Source of the DNA: JAOPZW01 sp963764585
GTDB taxonomy: Bacteria; Actinomycetota; Thermoleophilia; Solirubrobacterales; Solirubrobacteraceae
Length of the DNA: 64,000 nt
NCBI GenBank assembly: GCA_963764585.1
Contig: CAVXTB010000008.1
Location: 186,001-250,000, forward strand
Direction: 5' to 3'
The position numbers and the translations under genes are program-made. Under the pieces are notes generated by a model, which worked only from the letters and a program-made list of their open reading frames with translations, was not told the DNA's origin and did no database searches. Shown here piece by piece: positions 8,353-15,774 of the stretch. The first letter of the stretch is position 1. The number at the start of each line of letters is the position of its first letter.

Positions 8353-9333
8353 TCAGGGGATGTTCGTGTGGGCGGGCCCGAACGGGTCGGCGAACCGGCC
8401 CGCTTTGAGCCCAGCGATGATCTCGGCGACGCCATCGGCGACGGTCATCGCCGGGCGAAATCCGAGGACCCGAGCGATCTTGTCGAAGGACACCTTGTAG
8501 TCGCGCGGATCCTCACTGCGGTGCACGAAGGAGACGGTCCCGCGGTCGGTCTGCGAGCGGATCAGGTCGACGAGATCCAGCTTGCGGTAGTTCTCGCCCG
8601 AGCGGCCCACGTTGAACACCTTCCCCGCGACGTCCTCTCCCGGGGCGTCGAGCACCACCCGCAGCCCCCGCGCCGCATCGCGGACGTGGACGTACGGCCG
8701 CCAGAACTGCTCGCCGAACACCTCGAGGCGGCGGCCGGACCACAGATCGCGCGTGAACTCGTTGACGGTCAGATCGAAGCGCATGCGCGGCGCGACGCCG
8801 TAGAGCGTGGCGAAGCGCAGGCAGGCGACCTCCATCGGGTCCGGCGACCCGTTGAGCAGGGCTCGCTCGATCGCCACCTTCTGTCGCGCGTACAGCGAGA
8901 CCGGCGCCAGCTCGCCGTCCTCGTCGATCGGGACCGTGGGGTCCGCGAGCCGTCCGTAGTTCGAGCACGTCGAGGCGAACACGAAGCGCCGCACGCCGGC
9001 CGCGCGGGCGTCTGCCACCAGGGCCGTCGTGCCCTCCACGTTGACATCCTCGGCGAGACCGGGGTCGCGCGCGCACGCGGGGTCGCCGACGATCGCCGCC
9101 AGATGGACGACCTGCTCGATCCCGTCGAGCGCGCGCCGGCGGACGGCCGGATCGCGGACGTCGCCGCGGATCACCTCGATCCCACGGGCCTCCAGCGCGC
9201 CGACCAGCCCGCGCTGGCCGTCGTGAAGGAGGACGTCGAGCACGCGGACCGTCCGCCCGGCAGCCGAGAGCTCGTCCACAACCGGCCCGCCGAGGTAGCC
9301 GGCCCCTCCCGTGACGAGCGTCTGTCGGCCCAC
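8353..9333 (-). CDS. NAD-dependent epimerase/dehydratase (extended SDR, NDP-sugar)
   Basis: A 326-residue extended short-chain dehydrogenase. GTG 9333 is chosen because it puts the Rossmann glycine motif TLVTGGAGYLGG at the very N-terminus; upstream codons read like non-coding DNA and overlap the divergent sugar transferase. Further motifs are GDVRD, VVHLAAIVGDP, FASTCSNYG and the catalytic YARQK. The family isomerises or dehydrates NDP-activated sugars. Its stop is 24 bp upstream of the aminotransferase start on the same strand, so the two probably act in one NDP-sugar pathway. The exact sugar is not predictable. Confidence 0.88.
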   Translation of the reverse strand: MGRQTLVTGGAGYLGGPVVDELSAAGRTVRVLDVLLHDGQRGLVGALEARGIEVIRGDVRDPAVRRRALDGIEQVVHLAAIVGDPACARDPGLAEDVNVEGTTALVADARAAGVRRFVFASTCSNYGRLADPTVPIDEDGELAPVSLYARQKVAIERALLNGSPDPMEVACLRFATLYGVAPRMRFDLTVNEFTRDLWSGRRLEVFGEQFWRPYVHVRDAARGLRVVLDAPGEDVAGKVFNVGRSGENYRKLDLVDLIRSQTDRGTVSFVHRSEDPRDYKVSFDKIARVLGFRPAMTVADGVAEIIAGLKAGRFADPFGPAHTNIP

Positions 9334-9395
9334 TGTCCGCTGACTGTAGTGAACCCTGTTGCGCCATCGCGCATCGGTGTCGTAGCCTCGGGCCG

Positions 9396-10139
9396 ATGTG
9401 GAGCGTGATCGAGGATGAGGACAGGTCACGCTCCGCGGATGACCGTCCGCTCGAGCTGAGCGCACGCCCCGCGCGCCGGCGCGGGACCGATGCGCTGCGC
9501 GCCGCGATCAAGCGCTCCACGGACGTGATCGTCGCCGCGGTCGCGATCGTGGTGCTCTCGCCGCTCTTCCTGGCGGTCGCGCTGCTCGTGGTGCTCGACT
9601 CGCCGGGGCCGGTGTTCTATCGCGCCGAGCGCGTGGGCTTTCGCGGCCGCCGTCTGCGGATGCTCAAGTTCCGCAAGATGCACGCGGCCGCTCGCGGTGC
9701 CGCCCTGACCGTCGCCGGCGACGCGCGCCTCACGCGCACGGGCGCGTGGCTGGCCCGCACGAAGCTCGACGAGCTGCCTCAGTTCTGGCACGTGCTCCGC
9801 GGCGAGATGAGCCTCGTCGGCCCGCGCCCGGAGTCGCCGGGCTTCGTCGCCCGCTTCCCGGCCGACTACGCCGTGATCCTCACGACCCGGCCCGGGCTGA
9901 CCGGATACACCCAGCTCGCCTTCGCGCGCGAGGGATCGATCCTCGACCCGAAGGACGCGCACGGCCATTACGTCAAGGAGCTGCTGCCGCAGAAGGTCGG
10001 GCTCGACCGTCTGTACGCCAGTCATCTCTCCACGCGCCGCGATCTGCGGATCCTGATCGCAACGTTCGCGACACTCGTCCTCAGATACCCGGTTGCGGTT
10101 AACCGCACGTCGGGAGCGCTGACCCGGCGGCGCCGCTGA
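9396..10139 (+). CDS. Undecaprenyl-phosphate sugar-1-phosphate transferase (initiating glycosyltransferase)
   Basis: A 247-residue protein of the bacterial sugar transferase family (WcaJ/PglC-like). A single hydrophobic segment (about 44-67) follows KRSTDVIVAAVA. Family motifs follow: DSPGPVFYRAERVG, LKFRKMH, TKLDELPQFWHVLRGEMSLVGPRPE and the PGLTGYTQL region. It starts lipid-linked repeat-unit synthesis by moving a sugar phosphate from an NDP-sugar to undecaprenyl phosphate at the inner face of the membrane. It is the short form without the extra N-terminal membrane domain. It diverges from the epimerase gene over 62 bp. Confidence 0.93.
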   Translation: MWSVIEDEDRSRSADDRPLELSARPARRRGTDALRAAIKRSTDVIVAAVAIVVLSPLFLAVALLVVLDSPGPVFYRAERVGFRGRRLRMLKFRKMHAAARGAALTVAGDARLTRTGAWLARTKLDELPQFWHVLRGEMSLVGPRPESPGFVARFPADYAVILTTRPGLTGYTQLAFAREGSILDPKDAHGHYVKELLPQKVGLDRLYASHLSTRRDLRILIATFATLVLRYPVAVNRTSGALTRRRR

Positions 10140-10211
10140 ACCGCTCACCGCACGCCGGCGCATCGGTCCGGATGGCTGAGCGTTGATTAACAGCTGATGA
10201 GCGGTATCGAA

Positions 10212-10228
10212 ACACCGCCTAGCGGTGT
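10212..10228. repeat. Perfect short inverted repeat (hairpin or operator)
   Basis: ACACCGC (10212-10218), CTA, GCGGTGT (10222-10228): a perfect 7-bp inverted repeat with a 3-base centre in the 172-bp gap after the sugar transferase gene. No T-tract follows, so it is not a classical intrinsic terminator. It could be a protein-binding site upstream of the Thr-rich gene at 10312. Nothing else in the gap is recognisable with confidence. Confidence 0.45.
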
Positions 10229-10311
10229 GTTCTGCGTGGGACGAGCGGCTGGCCAGGAGGCACTCTGGCGGCTAGGCTCGCTCACGGTCGTCGCTGGGTC
10301 CCCGAACTCGA

Positions 10312-11508
10312 ATGAGGGTCGCCTCGTTGCAGGAACCGGGTCAAGCAGCGTTGCGCAGTGCTCGACGGACCCGCCGATGGGCCCTCGTCGCGACGCTCGT
10401 CGTGGTCGCGGCTGGGTGTGCAGCCACCACGGCGGCGCCGGCGGCCGAGACCGTGACGACCGGCGATCAGACCGCGACGGCCACCACCACGACGGCGACA
10501 ACCGGCACCGCGACCGCAAGCGACCAGCCGACGGCTCCTGCCGGCGACACAGCTGCCGGGGCCGACACGACCGCGACGACTCCGCCGCTGACCCCCGGTC
10601 CTGCCACCGGCGATCCGGCGTCCCCCGCCGGGACGGACACGGCCACGACGCAGACGAGCACGAGCAAGAGCACCAGCAAGACCACGAGCAAGACCACGAC
10701 CAACGAGACCAGCTCCGAGGCCTCGGCGTCCAAGGCCGACCACGGTTCGGACGCGACGGCCACGACGACCACCACCACCACCACGACCACCACCACGACC
10801 GCCGGTACCACGGTCACCCGGCCGGACGGCACGAGCCCCTCCGCGACCCCCGGCGCCGGCACAGCCGGTGACAGCAAACCGCAGACGACCCACACGACCG
10901 CGGAGGGCGGCGTCTCGCCGGCGCCCGCCCCGGCGGTCGCCGCAGCCGCCGCGGAGGTTTCGCCGGCGGCGCTGCCTTCGCCGGCGCTCGGCGGTCCCGC
11001 GGCTGGTGCGCCCCCACGTGCCATCCCACAACCCAGGGCGGCGCTCCGCTGGCCGCAGATGCAGCCCGTGCCGGCTCCCCAGGGCCCAGACTCTTCGGCG
11101 CCCACGGTCGTCAGCGCCGGCCCGGCGGCGGCCCTCCTCTCGTTCGCGCTCCGCTCTCCCACCCCCGCACCGGTCGCGGTGCTACCCAGCCCCGCCCCGC
11201 CCGCGCCGGGCGTGGAGACGCATAGCCGCGCGCCGAAGCCGCGGGCCGCGGCTGCGCGCGACGCGCCATCGCGTCCAAGCGGGAACGGCAGCGACGAGCG
11301 CCGGCCGGGCGCTCCCACCGGCCCTCCGGGACGCACCTTCATCGCCGCCGGCACCGCGCCACCCGCCGGCGGCACCTCATCGGCTCTCTGGTGCGCGATC
11401 CTCCTGGCGGCTCTGGCCTACGCCGCTCAGGAGCTTCGCCGCCATCGCCTGCGGTTCGTCGTCCTCGAGCCGATCGGCTTCGTCTCGCCCCAGCAACGGC
11501 CTGGCTGA
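10312..11508 (+). CDS. Thr/Ala/Pro-rich surface protein with C-terminal anchor helix
   Basis: A 398-residue low-complexity protein. After basic residues (RRTRRW) comes a hydrophobic export segment (ALVATLVVVAAGC). The Cys suggests a weak lipobox; ordinary signal-peptide cleavage is the alternative. Residues about 40-170 are dominated by Thr, Ala, Ser and Lys (TTTTATTG, STSKSTSKTTSK, a run of ten or more Thr), and residues 190-340 by Pro and Ala. The C-terminus is tripartite: a PPAGG stretch, a hydrophobic helix (ALWCAILLAALAYAA) and basic residues (RRHRLRF). This resembles an exported protein retained at the surface, perhaps O-glycosylated on the Thr-rich region. I do not recognise a family. 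This frame is preferred over overlapping frames because only it has both an export signal and a membrane anchor. Confidence 0.65.
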   Translation: MRVASLQEPGQAALRSARRTRRWALVATLVVVAAGCAATTAAPAAETVTTGDQTATATTTTATTGTATASDQPTAPAGDTAAGADTTATTPPLTPGPATGDPASPAGTDTATTQTSTSKSTSKTTSKTTTNETSSEASASKADHGSDATATTTTTTTTTTTTTAGTTVTRPDGTSPSATPGAGTAGDSKPQTTHTTAEGGVSPAPAPAVAAAAAEVSPAALPSPALGGPAAGAPPRAIPQPRAALRWPQMQPVPAPQGPDSSAPTVVSAGPAAALLSFALRSPTPAPVAVLPSPAPPAPGVETHSRAPKPRAAAARDAPSRPSGNGSDERRPGAPTGPPGRTFIAAGTAPPAGGTSSALWCAILLAALAYAAQELRRHRLRFVVLEPIGFVSPQQRPG

Positions 11509-11590
11509 CCCCGCGCGCCCGGGGTTCCCGTCAGTGCTGCGCGCGTTCACGCGCCGGCACCTTGCAGAGCCGTTGATCGAAGGGGATGTC

Positions 11591-13024
11591 ATGTCCAGCC
11601 ACCCATTCCACGTTCGGAAGGGGACACCAACCAAGACAGCAGTCGCACTGATGGTCGCCGCCGCGGCCGCGATCATCGTGCCGGCCGCCGCACACGCAGC
11701 GACCAGGCATGCGACGACCGCGCTCGCCGAGGGCGTCGGTATGCGCGCCCAGCCCAGCGTCCGCGTGCGCGAGCTCCAGCGCGCGCTCGTGCGCCACGGG
11801 TACAACGTCGGCGCGGCGGGGGCCGACGGGCGCTTCGGCCCGCGAACCCGCGCCGCAGTACGCCGAGCACAGCACCGCCACCACCTGAAGGTCGACGGCG
11901 TCGTCGGCCCGCGGACGCGCGCGGCGCTGAGCGTGGGCGCTCGGCCGCATCGGGCGACCGGACAGCACCGCCGCGCGCCCACGACGCACCGCAGCGCCAC
12001 GAACGTGAGGCCGGCGAGCCCGATCGCGACAGTACCGACGCCCGCCGCGAGCACGCCGGCACCGACACCCGCCGCGCCCTCGCCGACGCCGGTGCACCTG
12101 AGCATCAACCACTCGACCAGCCCGTTCCTGATCCTTGGCCCGCTGGTCGCCATCATCACCGCGCTGTTCGTGCTCGTGCACGTCCGCCAGCGCCGACGCC
12201 ACCAGGCACGGATCGCCGCCTACCACCTCGGGACCTTCGTGCCACCGTCGCTCGCGCAGGACGGCCACGAGGAGCCGGTCGCCGCGGCGGCCCCCGAGGA
12301 GCGATCCCCGGCGGCCGCGCCCGGACCGCCACCGAGGTCTGCGTCCGGGTTCGGGAACGGAGCCCGGGTCATCGGATATGTCACGGAGCAATCCGCAACG
12401 GGCCGCACGCCTGAGCTCGACATCGAGCGCGCGTGCCAGCGATCGGACTGGCAGCTCGCGGAGATCGTGTGCGACCGTGAGAACGGGAGCATCCTCGCGC
12501 GACCGGGCATGACCCGCGCGCTCGACCGGATCGCCAAGGGCGACGCGCAGGGACTCATCGTCAGCGACGCACGGCTGCTCAGCCGATCGGCGGACTTCGC
12601 CGAGTTCGTGCGGTGGTTCCGCGACGCCGACGCGACGCTGATCGCGCTCGACCTCGGGCTCGACACATCGACCGCTGAGGGCCGCCGGCTCGCGAGCGCC
12701 CTGATCACGCTCAACGGCTGGGCCGGCGATTGGCTGGCCAGCCGGTGGCGCAACGGGGCCGCGGTCAGTCCCAACGGCGGAGGGCCTCGGCGTCTCGCGA
12801 TCAGCGAGCGTCCGGAAGTCCTCGCCCGGATCGCGACCATGCACGACGACGACATGGCGGCGCAGGAGATCGCGGACCAGCTCAACGAGGAAGGCGTGCC
12901 CACGCTGTTCGGCACCGAGAAGTGGTGGCCGTCCACGATCCAGACCGCCCTGCGCTATTGGCGTGCAGGATCCGCGACCGGCCGCGACCGGCTGCCGTCG
13001 AACGAGAGGAGGACACGCGCGTAG
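11591..13024 (+). CDS. Transmembrane fusion: peptidoglycan-binding domain plus serine-recombinase-like domain
   Basis: A 477-residue protein starting at ATG 11591. A signal sequence (about 15-36, ending AAAHA) is followed by a PG_binding_1 domain (about 55-115: VRELQRALVRHGY, DGRFGPRTRAAVRRAQ, VDGVVGPRTRAAL). A Pro/Ala/Thr linker leads to a transmembrane helix (about 178-197) and a basic stop-transfer (RQRRRHQAR). The rest is cytoplasmic: a resolvase/invertase-like domain (about 259-385: VIGYVTEQSATG, GLIVSDARLLSRSADF, EGRRLASALITLNGW) and a recombinase-type helical domain (about 405-457: IADQLNEEGVPTLFG). The usual catalytic Y-x-R-x-S is Y-V-T-E-Q here, lacking the Arg and the aligned Ser, so strand exchange is unlikely. 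The protein could couple cell-wall binding to DNA binding (inference). It lies in the glycan locus after the Thr-rich gene. Confidence 0.85.
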   Translation: MSSHPFHVRKGTPTKTAVALMVAAAAAIIVPAAAHAATRHATTALAEGVGMRAQPSVRVRELQRALVRHGYNVGAAGADGRFGPRTRAAVRRAQHRHHLKVDGVVGPRTRAALSVGARPHRATGQHRRAPTTHRSATNVRPASPIATVPTPAASTPAPTPAAPSPTPVHLSINHSTSPFLILGPLVAIITALFVLVHVRQRRRHQARIAAYHLGTFVPPSLAQDGHEEPVAAAAPEERSPAAAPGPPPRSASGFGNGARVIGYVTEQSATGRTPELDIERACQRSDWQLAEIVCDRENGSILARPGMTRALDRIAKGDAQGLIVSDARLLSRSADFAEFVRWFRDADATLIALDLGLDTSTAEGRRLASALITLNGWAGDWLASRWRNGAAVSPNGGGPRRLAISERPEVLARIATMHDDDMAAQEIADQLNEEGVPTLFGTEKWWPSTIQTALRYWRAGSATGRDRLPSNERRTRA

Positions 13025-13074
13025 GATCGCGGTGACGTGAAGCGGGGGTCACAGCTCTGACGTGGCTGGAGCGG

Positions 13075-13911
13075 TTGCGGCAGCGCCGGAGGTCGGCCTA
13101 CGCGGCGGGCCCGCTCGACCGAGCGCTGGACGTCTGCCGGCGGCTGGCGCGGTACGGCCTGGCGTCCGTCGTCGGTTACACCGCTGGCCCGGGCGAACGT
13201 CCGCGCCACGTCGCCGACGTCCACCTGAGCGCCTTCGAGCGGCTGGCGACAGAGGGCATCGACGGCCACGTCTCGGTGAAGCTCTCGGCGCTCGAGTTCG
13301 ACTCCGACCTCTTCGCCGAGCTCGACGCGGCCTCGGCACGAACGTCGCGGCCACTGCACGTCGACGCGCTGGCACCCGAGACCGTCGACGCCACGTGGCA
13401 GCTGCTGCAGAGCGCGCCACGCGCCGGGCAGGTCGGCGTGACGCTGCCGGGGCGATGGCAGCGCAGCGCCGAGGACGCGTCGCTCGCGGAGCGGCTCGGA
13501 CTTCGCGTGCGGGTCGTGAAGGGCCAGTGGGCCGACGCCGGGCCGGACGCGGTCGATCCCGCGGAAGGCTTCCTCGACCTCGTCGATCGGCTGCGCGGCC
13601 ACCGCGGCGGCGTCGCGGTCGCAACCCACGACGTTGCGCTCCTGGCGGAGTCGCTGCGGCGCCTGATCGCGGCGGACACCCCATGCGCGGCGGAGCTGTT
13701 CTTCGGCATGCCGTTCCGCGCGCCCGCAGCGACCGCTGGCCGCTTGGGGGTCCCCGTGCGCATCTACGTCCCGTATGGTCACGCTGGAGCGCCGTACGGC
13801 ATCGCCGACGTTGCGCGGCGGCCCGTGGCGGCGTGGTGGCTCTTGCAGGATCTCGCGCTCGGAAAGGACAAGACGTGGCTGAGCATCAGACGCTCACGCC
13901 CCCGGAAGTGA
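13075..13911 (+). CDS. Proline-dehydrogenase-like (ProDH-fold) protein in the glycan locus
   Basis: About 278 residues, resembling the FAD-dependent proline dehydrogenase TIM barrel. Visible family motifs are HVSVKLSALEFD, RVRVVKGQWAD, GGVAVATHDVALL, CAAELFFGMPFRAP, VRIYVPYGHAGAPYGIADVARRP and AWWLLQDL. It is somewhat shorter than typical monofunctional ProDH (about 300 residues) and is not fused to, or next to, a P5C dehydrogenase, so classical proline catabolism is doubtful. No ATG or GTG exists between the upstream stop (13033) and the conserved region; TTG 13075 is the best start, with CTG 13066 possible. It overlaps the following FemAB-like gene by 37 bp. A role in modifying an amino-acid decoration of the glycan is conceivable but inferred. 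Confidence 0.8.
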   Translation: MRQRRRSAYAAGPLDRALDVCRRLARYGLASVVGYTAGPGERPRHVADVHLSAFERLATEGIDGHVSVKLSALEFDSDLFAELDAASARTSRPLHVDALAPETVDATWQLLQSAPRAGQVGVTLPGRWQRSAEDASLAERLGLRVRVVKGQWADAGPDAVDPAEGFLDLVDRLRGHRGGVAVATHDVALLAESLRRLIAADTPCAAELFFGMPFRAPAATAGRLGVPVRIYVPYGHAGAPYGIADVARRPVAAWWLLQDLALGKDKTWLSIRRSRPRK

Positions 13912-14876
13912 CCACAACGGATCGGGCCAGCCAGTCGGTGCCGTGGGTCAACTCCATCTTCGAGCAACCGTGGTGGCTGGACTGCGTTGCGCCCGGCACC
14001 TGGGACGAGGCCGTCGTGCGCCGCGGCAGCGACGTCGTCGCCCGCCTGCCCTACGCCGTCCGCCGGAAGCTCGGGCTCTCGATGATCGTGCAGCCGACGT
14101 TCACTCAGACGCTGGGCCCGTGGTTCGCCCCGCTCGAGGGCAAGTACGCCCGGCGCCTGGAGACCGAGAAACGACTGCTGCGCCAGCTGATCGACATGCT
14201 GCCGCGGTTCGACTTCTTCCGCATGTGCTTCACGCCGACGATGACGAGCTGGCTGCCCTTCTACTGGGCCGGCTTCCAGGCGACGGTTTGCTACACCTAT
14301 CGCATCGAGGACCTCTCGGACCTCGACCGCGTGCGTCATGAGTTTCAGGATCACGTTCGGCGCGGTATCCGCAAGGCGCAGTGCAACGTCGAGGTCGACC
14401 ACGACTTCCCGCTGGACGAGCTGCTGCGCCTCGACGCGCAGACCTACGCCCGCCAGGGCCTCAAGCTCCCTCATTCCTACGAGGTCCTGCGCCGGCTCGA
14501 TGCGGTGTGCGCCGCGAATGGATCGCGACGGATCCTGGGCGCCGTCGACGCTGACGGACGCACCCACGCGGCGCTGTACCTGGTCTGGGACGAGCGGACC
14601 CTCTACGCGCTCATGAGCGCGCGCGATCCCGAGCTCCAGACGGTCGGCGCCAACACGCTGCTGTACTGGGACGCGATCCGCCTTGCCTCGCAGGTGTCGC
14701 GCGTCTTCGACTTCGAAGGATCGATGGTCGAGCCGATCGAGCACTACTTCCGTGGGTTCGGTGGCAGGCAGATCCCGTACTTCTGCATCTCGAAGGCGGG
14801 ACGCAAGGGGAAGTGGGCGGTCGCCGCGTGGAACGCTCGCCCGGCGCGTCGCCAGCCCAGCCGCCGCCGTGCCTAG
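13875..14876 (+). CDS. FemAB/GNAT-like aminoacyl- or acyltransferase
   Basis: A 333-residue protein of the FemAB-like acetyltransferase group (peptidoglycan bridge-forming/CelD type). GTG 13875 gives VAEHQTLTPPE; the conserved part begins at SIFEQPWWLDCVAPG. Typical features are TFTQTLGPWF, a tryptophan-rich central segment (LPFYWAGFQATVCYTYRIEDL), the RRGIRKAQ basic helix, GAVDADGRTHAALYLVWDERTLYALMS and the ending FDFEGSMVEPIEHYFRGFGG. Relatives transfer amino acids or acyl groups to cell-wall precursors or glycans. It starts inside the ProDH-like gene (coupled translation) and precedes the PAP2 gene. It is clearly paralogous to the protein at 31007-31984. Confidence 0.85.
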   Translation: MAEHQTLTPPEVTTTDRASQSVPWVNSIFEQPWWLDCVAPGTWDEAVVRRGSDVVARLPYAVRRKLGLSMIVQPTFTQTLGPWFAPLEGKYARRLETEKRLLRQLIDMLPRFDFFRMCFTPTMTSWLPFYWAGFQATVCYTYRIEDLSDLDRVRHEFQDHVRRGIRKAQCNVEVDHDFPLDELLRLDAQTYARQGLKLPHSYEVLRRLDAVCAANGSRRILGAVDADGRTHAALYLVWDERTLYALMSARDPELQTVGANTLLYWDAIRLASQVSRVFDFEGSMVEPIEHYFRGFGGRQIPYFCISKAGRKGKWAVAAWNARPARRQPSRRRA

Positions 14877-14880
14877 GTCC

Positions 14881-15774
14881 GTGTCACCCCTCGCAGACCA
14901 TCGCCGGACCATCGCGCTCGCCACGGCCGCGGGGTGCGCGCTCGGCGTCGTCGCCGTCGGCGTGCTCGGGCTCGGGATCCAGGCGACCCATGATCGGGAC
15001 GCGGCGATCATGCACGGCTTCACCGGGCTCGCCCCCGACCGCCTGTACGACCAGATCAGGGTCGTCGCGTTGATCGTCGACCCTGTGCCGTACGCGTGCG
15101 TGGGGCTGGCGTGCATCGCCCTTGCGCTCGCCCGCCGCCGCAGATGGCGGGCGCTGGCCGTCGGCGTCGTGCTGCTGGGCTCGGGCGCGACGACGCAGGT
15201 TCTCAAGCACGTGCTCGCCCAGCCGCGCTACGCGGCGTGGCTCTATGGCGGCCAGGTCGACGGCGCGAGCTGGCCGAGTGGCCACGGAACCGCCGTGATG
15301 ACGGTCGCGCTCTGCGCCGTATTGGTGGCACCGCCGGCCTACCGCGCCGCCGTCGCGTTCGCCGGCTTCTGCATCGCGGTCACCCTCGCCTACGCCACCC
15401 TCGGGCTGACGTGGCATTACCCGTCCGACGTCGTGGCGGGCTTCCTCATCGCCGGGCTCTGGGTCTCGCTGGCGATCGCGTGGCTGCATGCAGTCGAGGC
15501 CGACGATCCGGAGCCCGACTGCCTGCCACCGTTCGGCTGGCTCATCGCGGCCGGCGTCGCCTGCGTGCTCGCGGCCACTGCTGCGGTCTGGGTGGCGTCG
15601 GACCGGGTGCCGATCGACTTCGCGGATCGCGCAACGGCCGCCGCCGGCGCGCTCGCGATCGCCGCCCTGTCGCTCGCGCTGGTGGTGGCAACGCTCGTCG
15701 CGGCCTCGGAGAGAAGCGCCGCCGAGCGGCTGCGCCGGCTTGCCGCGCCACGTCGCACGCCTGCGCGCGCCTAG
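14881..15774 (+). CDS. PAP2-family membrane phosphatase
   Basis: A 297-residue polytopic membrane protein with the three PAP2 phosphatase motifs: KHVLAQPRY, SWPSGHGT and LTWHYPSDVVAG. The His of SGH and the His of the third motif are the expected catalytic residues. About six to eight hydrophobic helices are visible, including a C-terminal pair beyond the catalytic core. Such enzymes dephosphorylate undecaprenyl pyrophosphate or other lipid phosphates on the outer face of the membrane, which fits lipid-carrier recycling for glycan export. GTG 14881 is chosen; an in-frame GTG at 14869 overlaps the FemAB stop and is also possible. It converges on the BY-kinase gene with a 4-bp overlap. Confidence 0.88.
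   Translation: MSPLADHRRTIALATAAGCALGVVAVGVLGLGIQATHDRDAAIMHGFTGLAPDRLYDQIRVVALIVDPVPYACVGLACIALALARRRRWRALAVGVVLLGSGATTQVLKHVLAQPRYAAWLYGGQVDGASWPSGHGTAVMTVALCAVLVAPPAYRAAVAFAGFCIAVTLAYATLGLTWHYPSDVVAGFLIAGLWVSLAIAWLHAVEADDPEPDCLPPFGWLIAAGVACVLAATAAVWVASDRVPIDFADRATAAAGALAIAALSLALVVATLVAASERSAAERLRRLAAPRRTPARA

Noticed and set aside
9334..9465. An N-terminal extension of the epimerase gene up to 9465
   Set aside because: The extra residues are not protein-like and overlap the divergent sugar transferase start; GTG 9333 fits the family N-terminus.
10197..10871. A His/Asp/Arg-rich open frame overlapping the Thr-rich gene
   Set aside because: It looks like a metal-binding protein but arises from the ACC-rich Thr codons read in another frame; it has no export signal or anchor, unlike the chosen frame.
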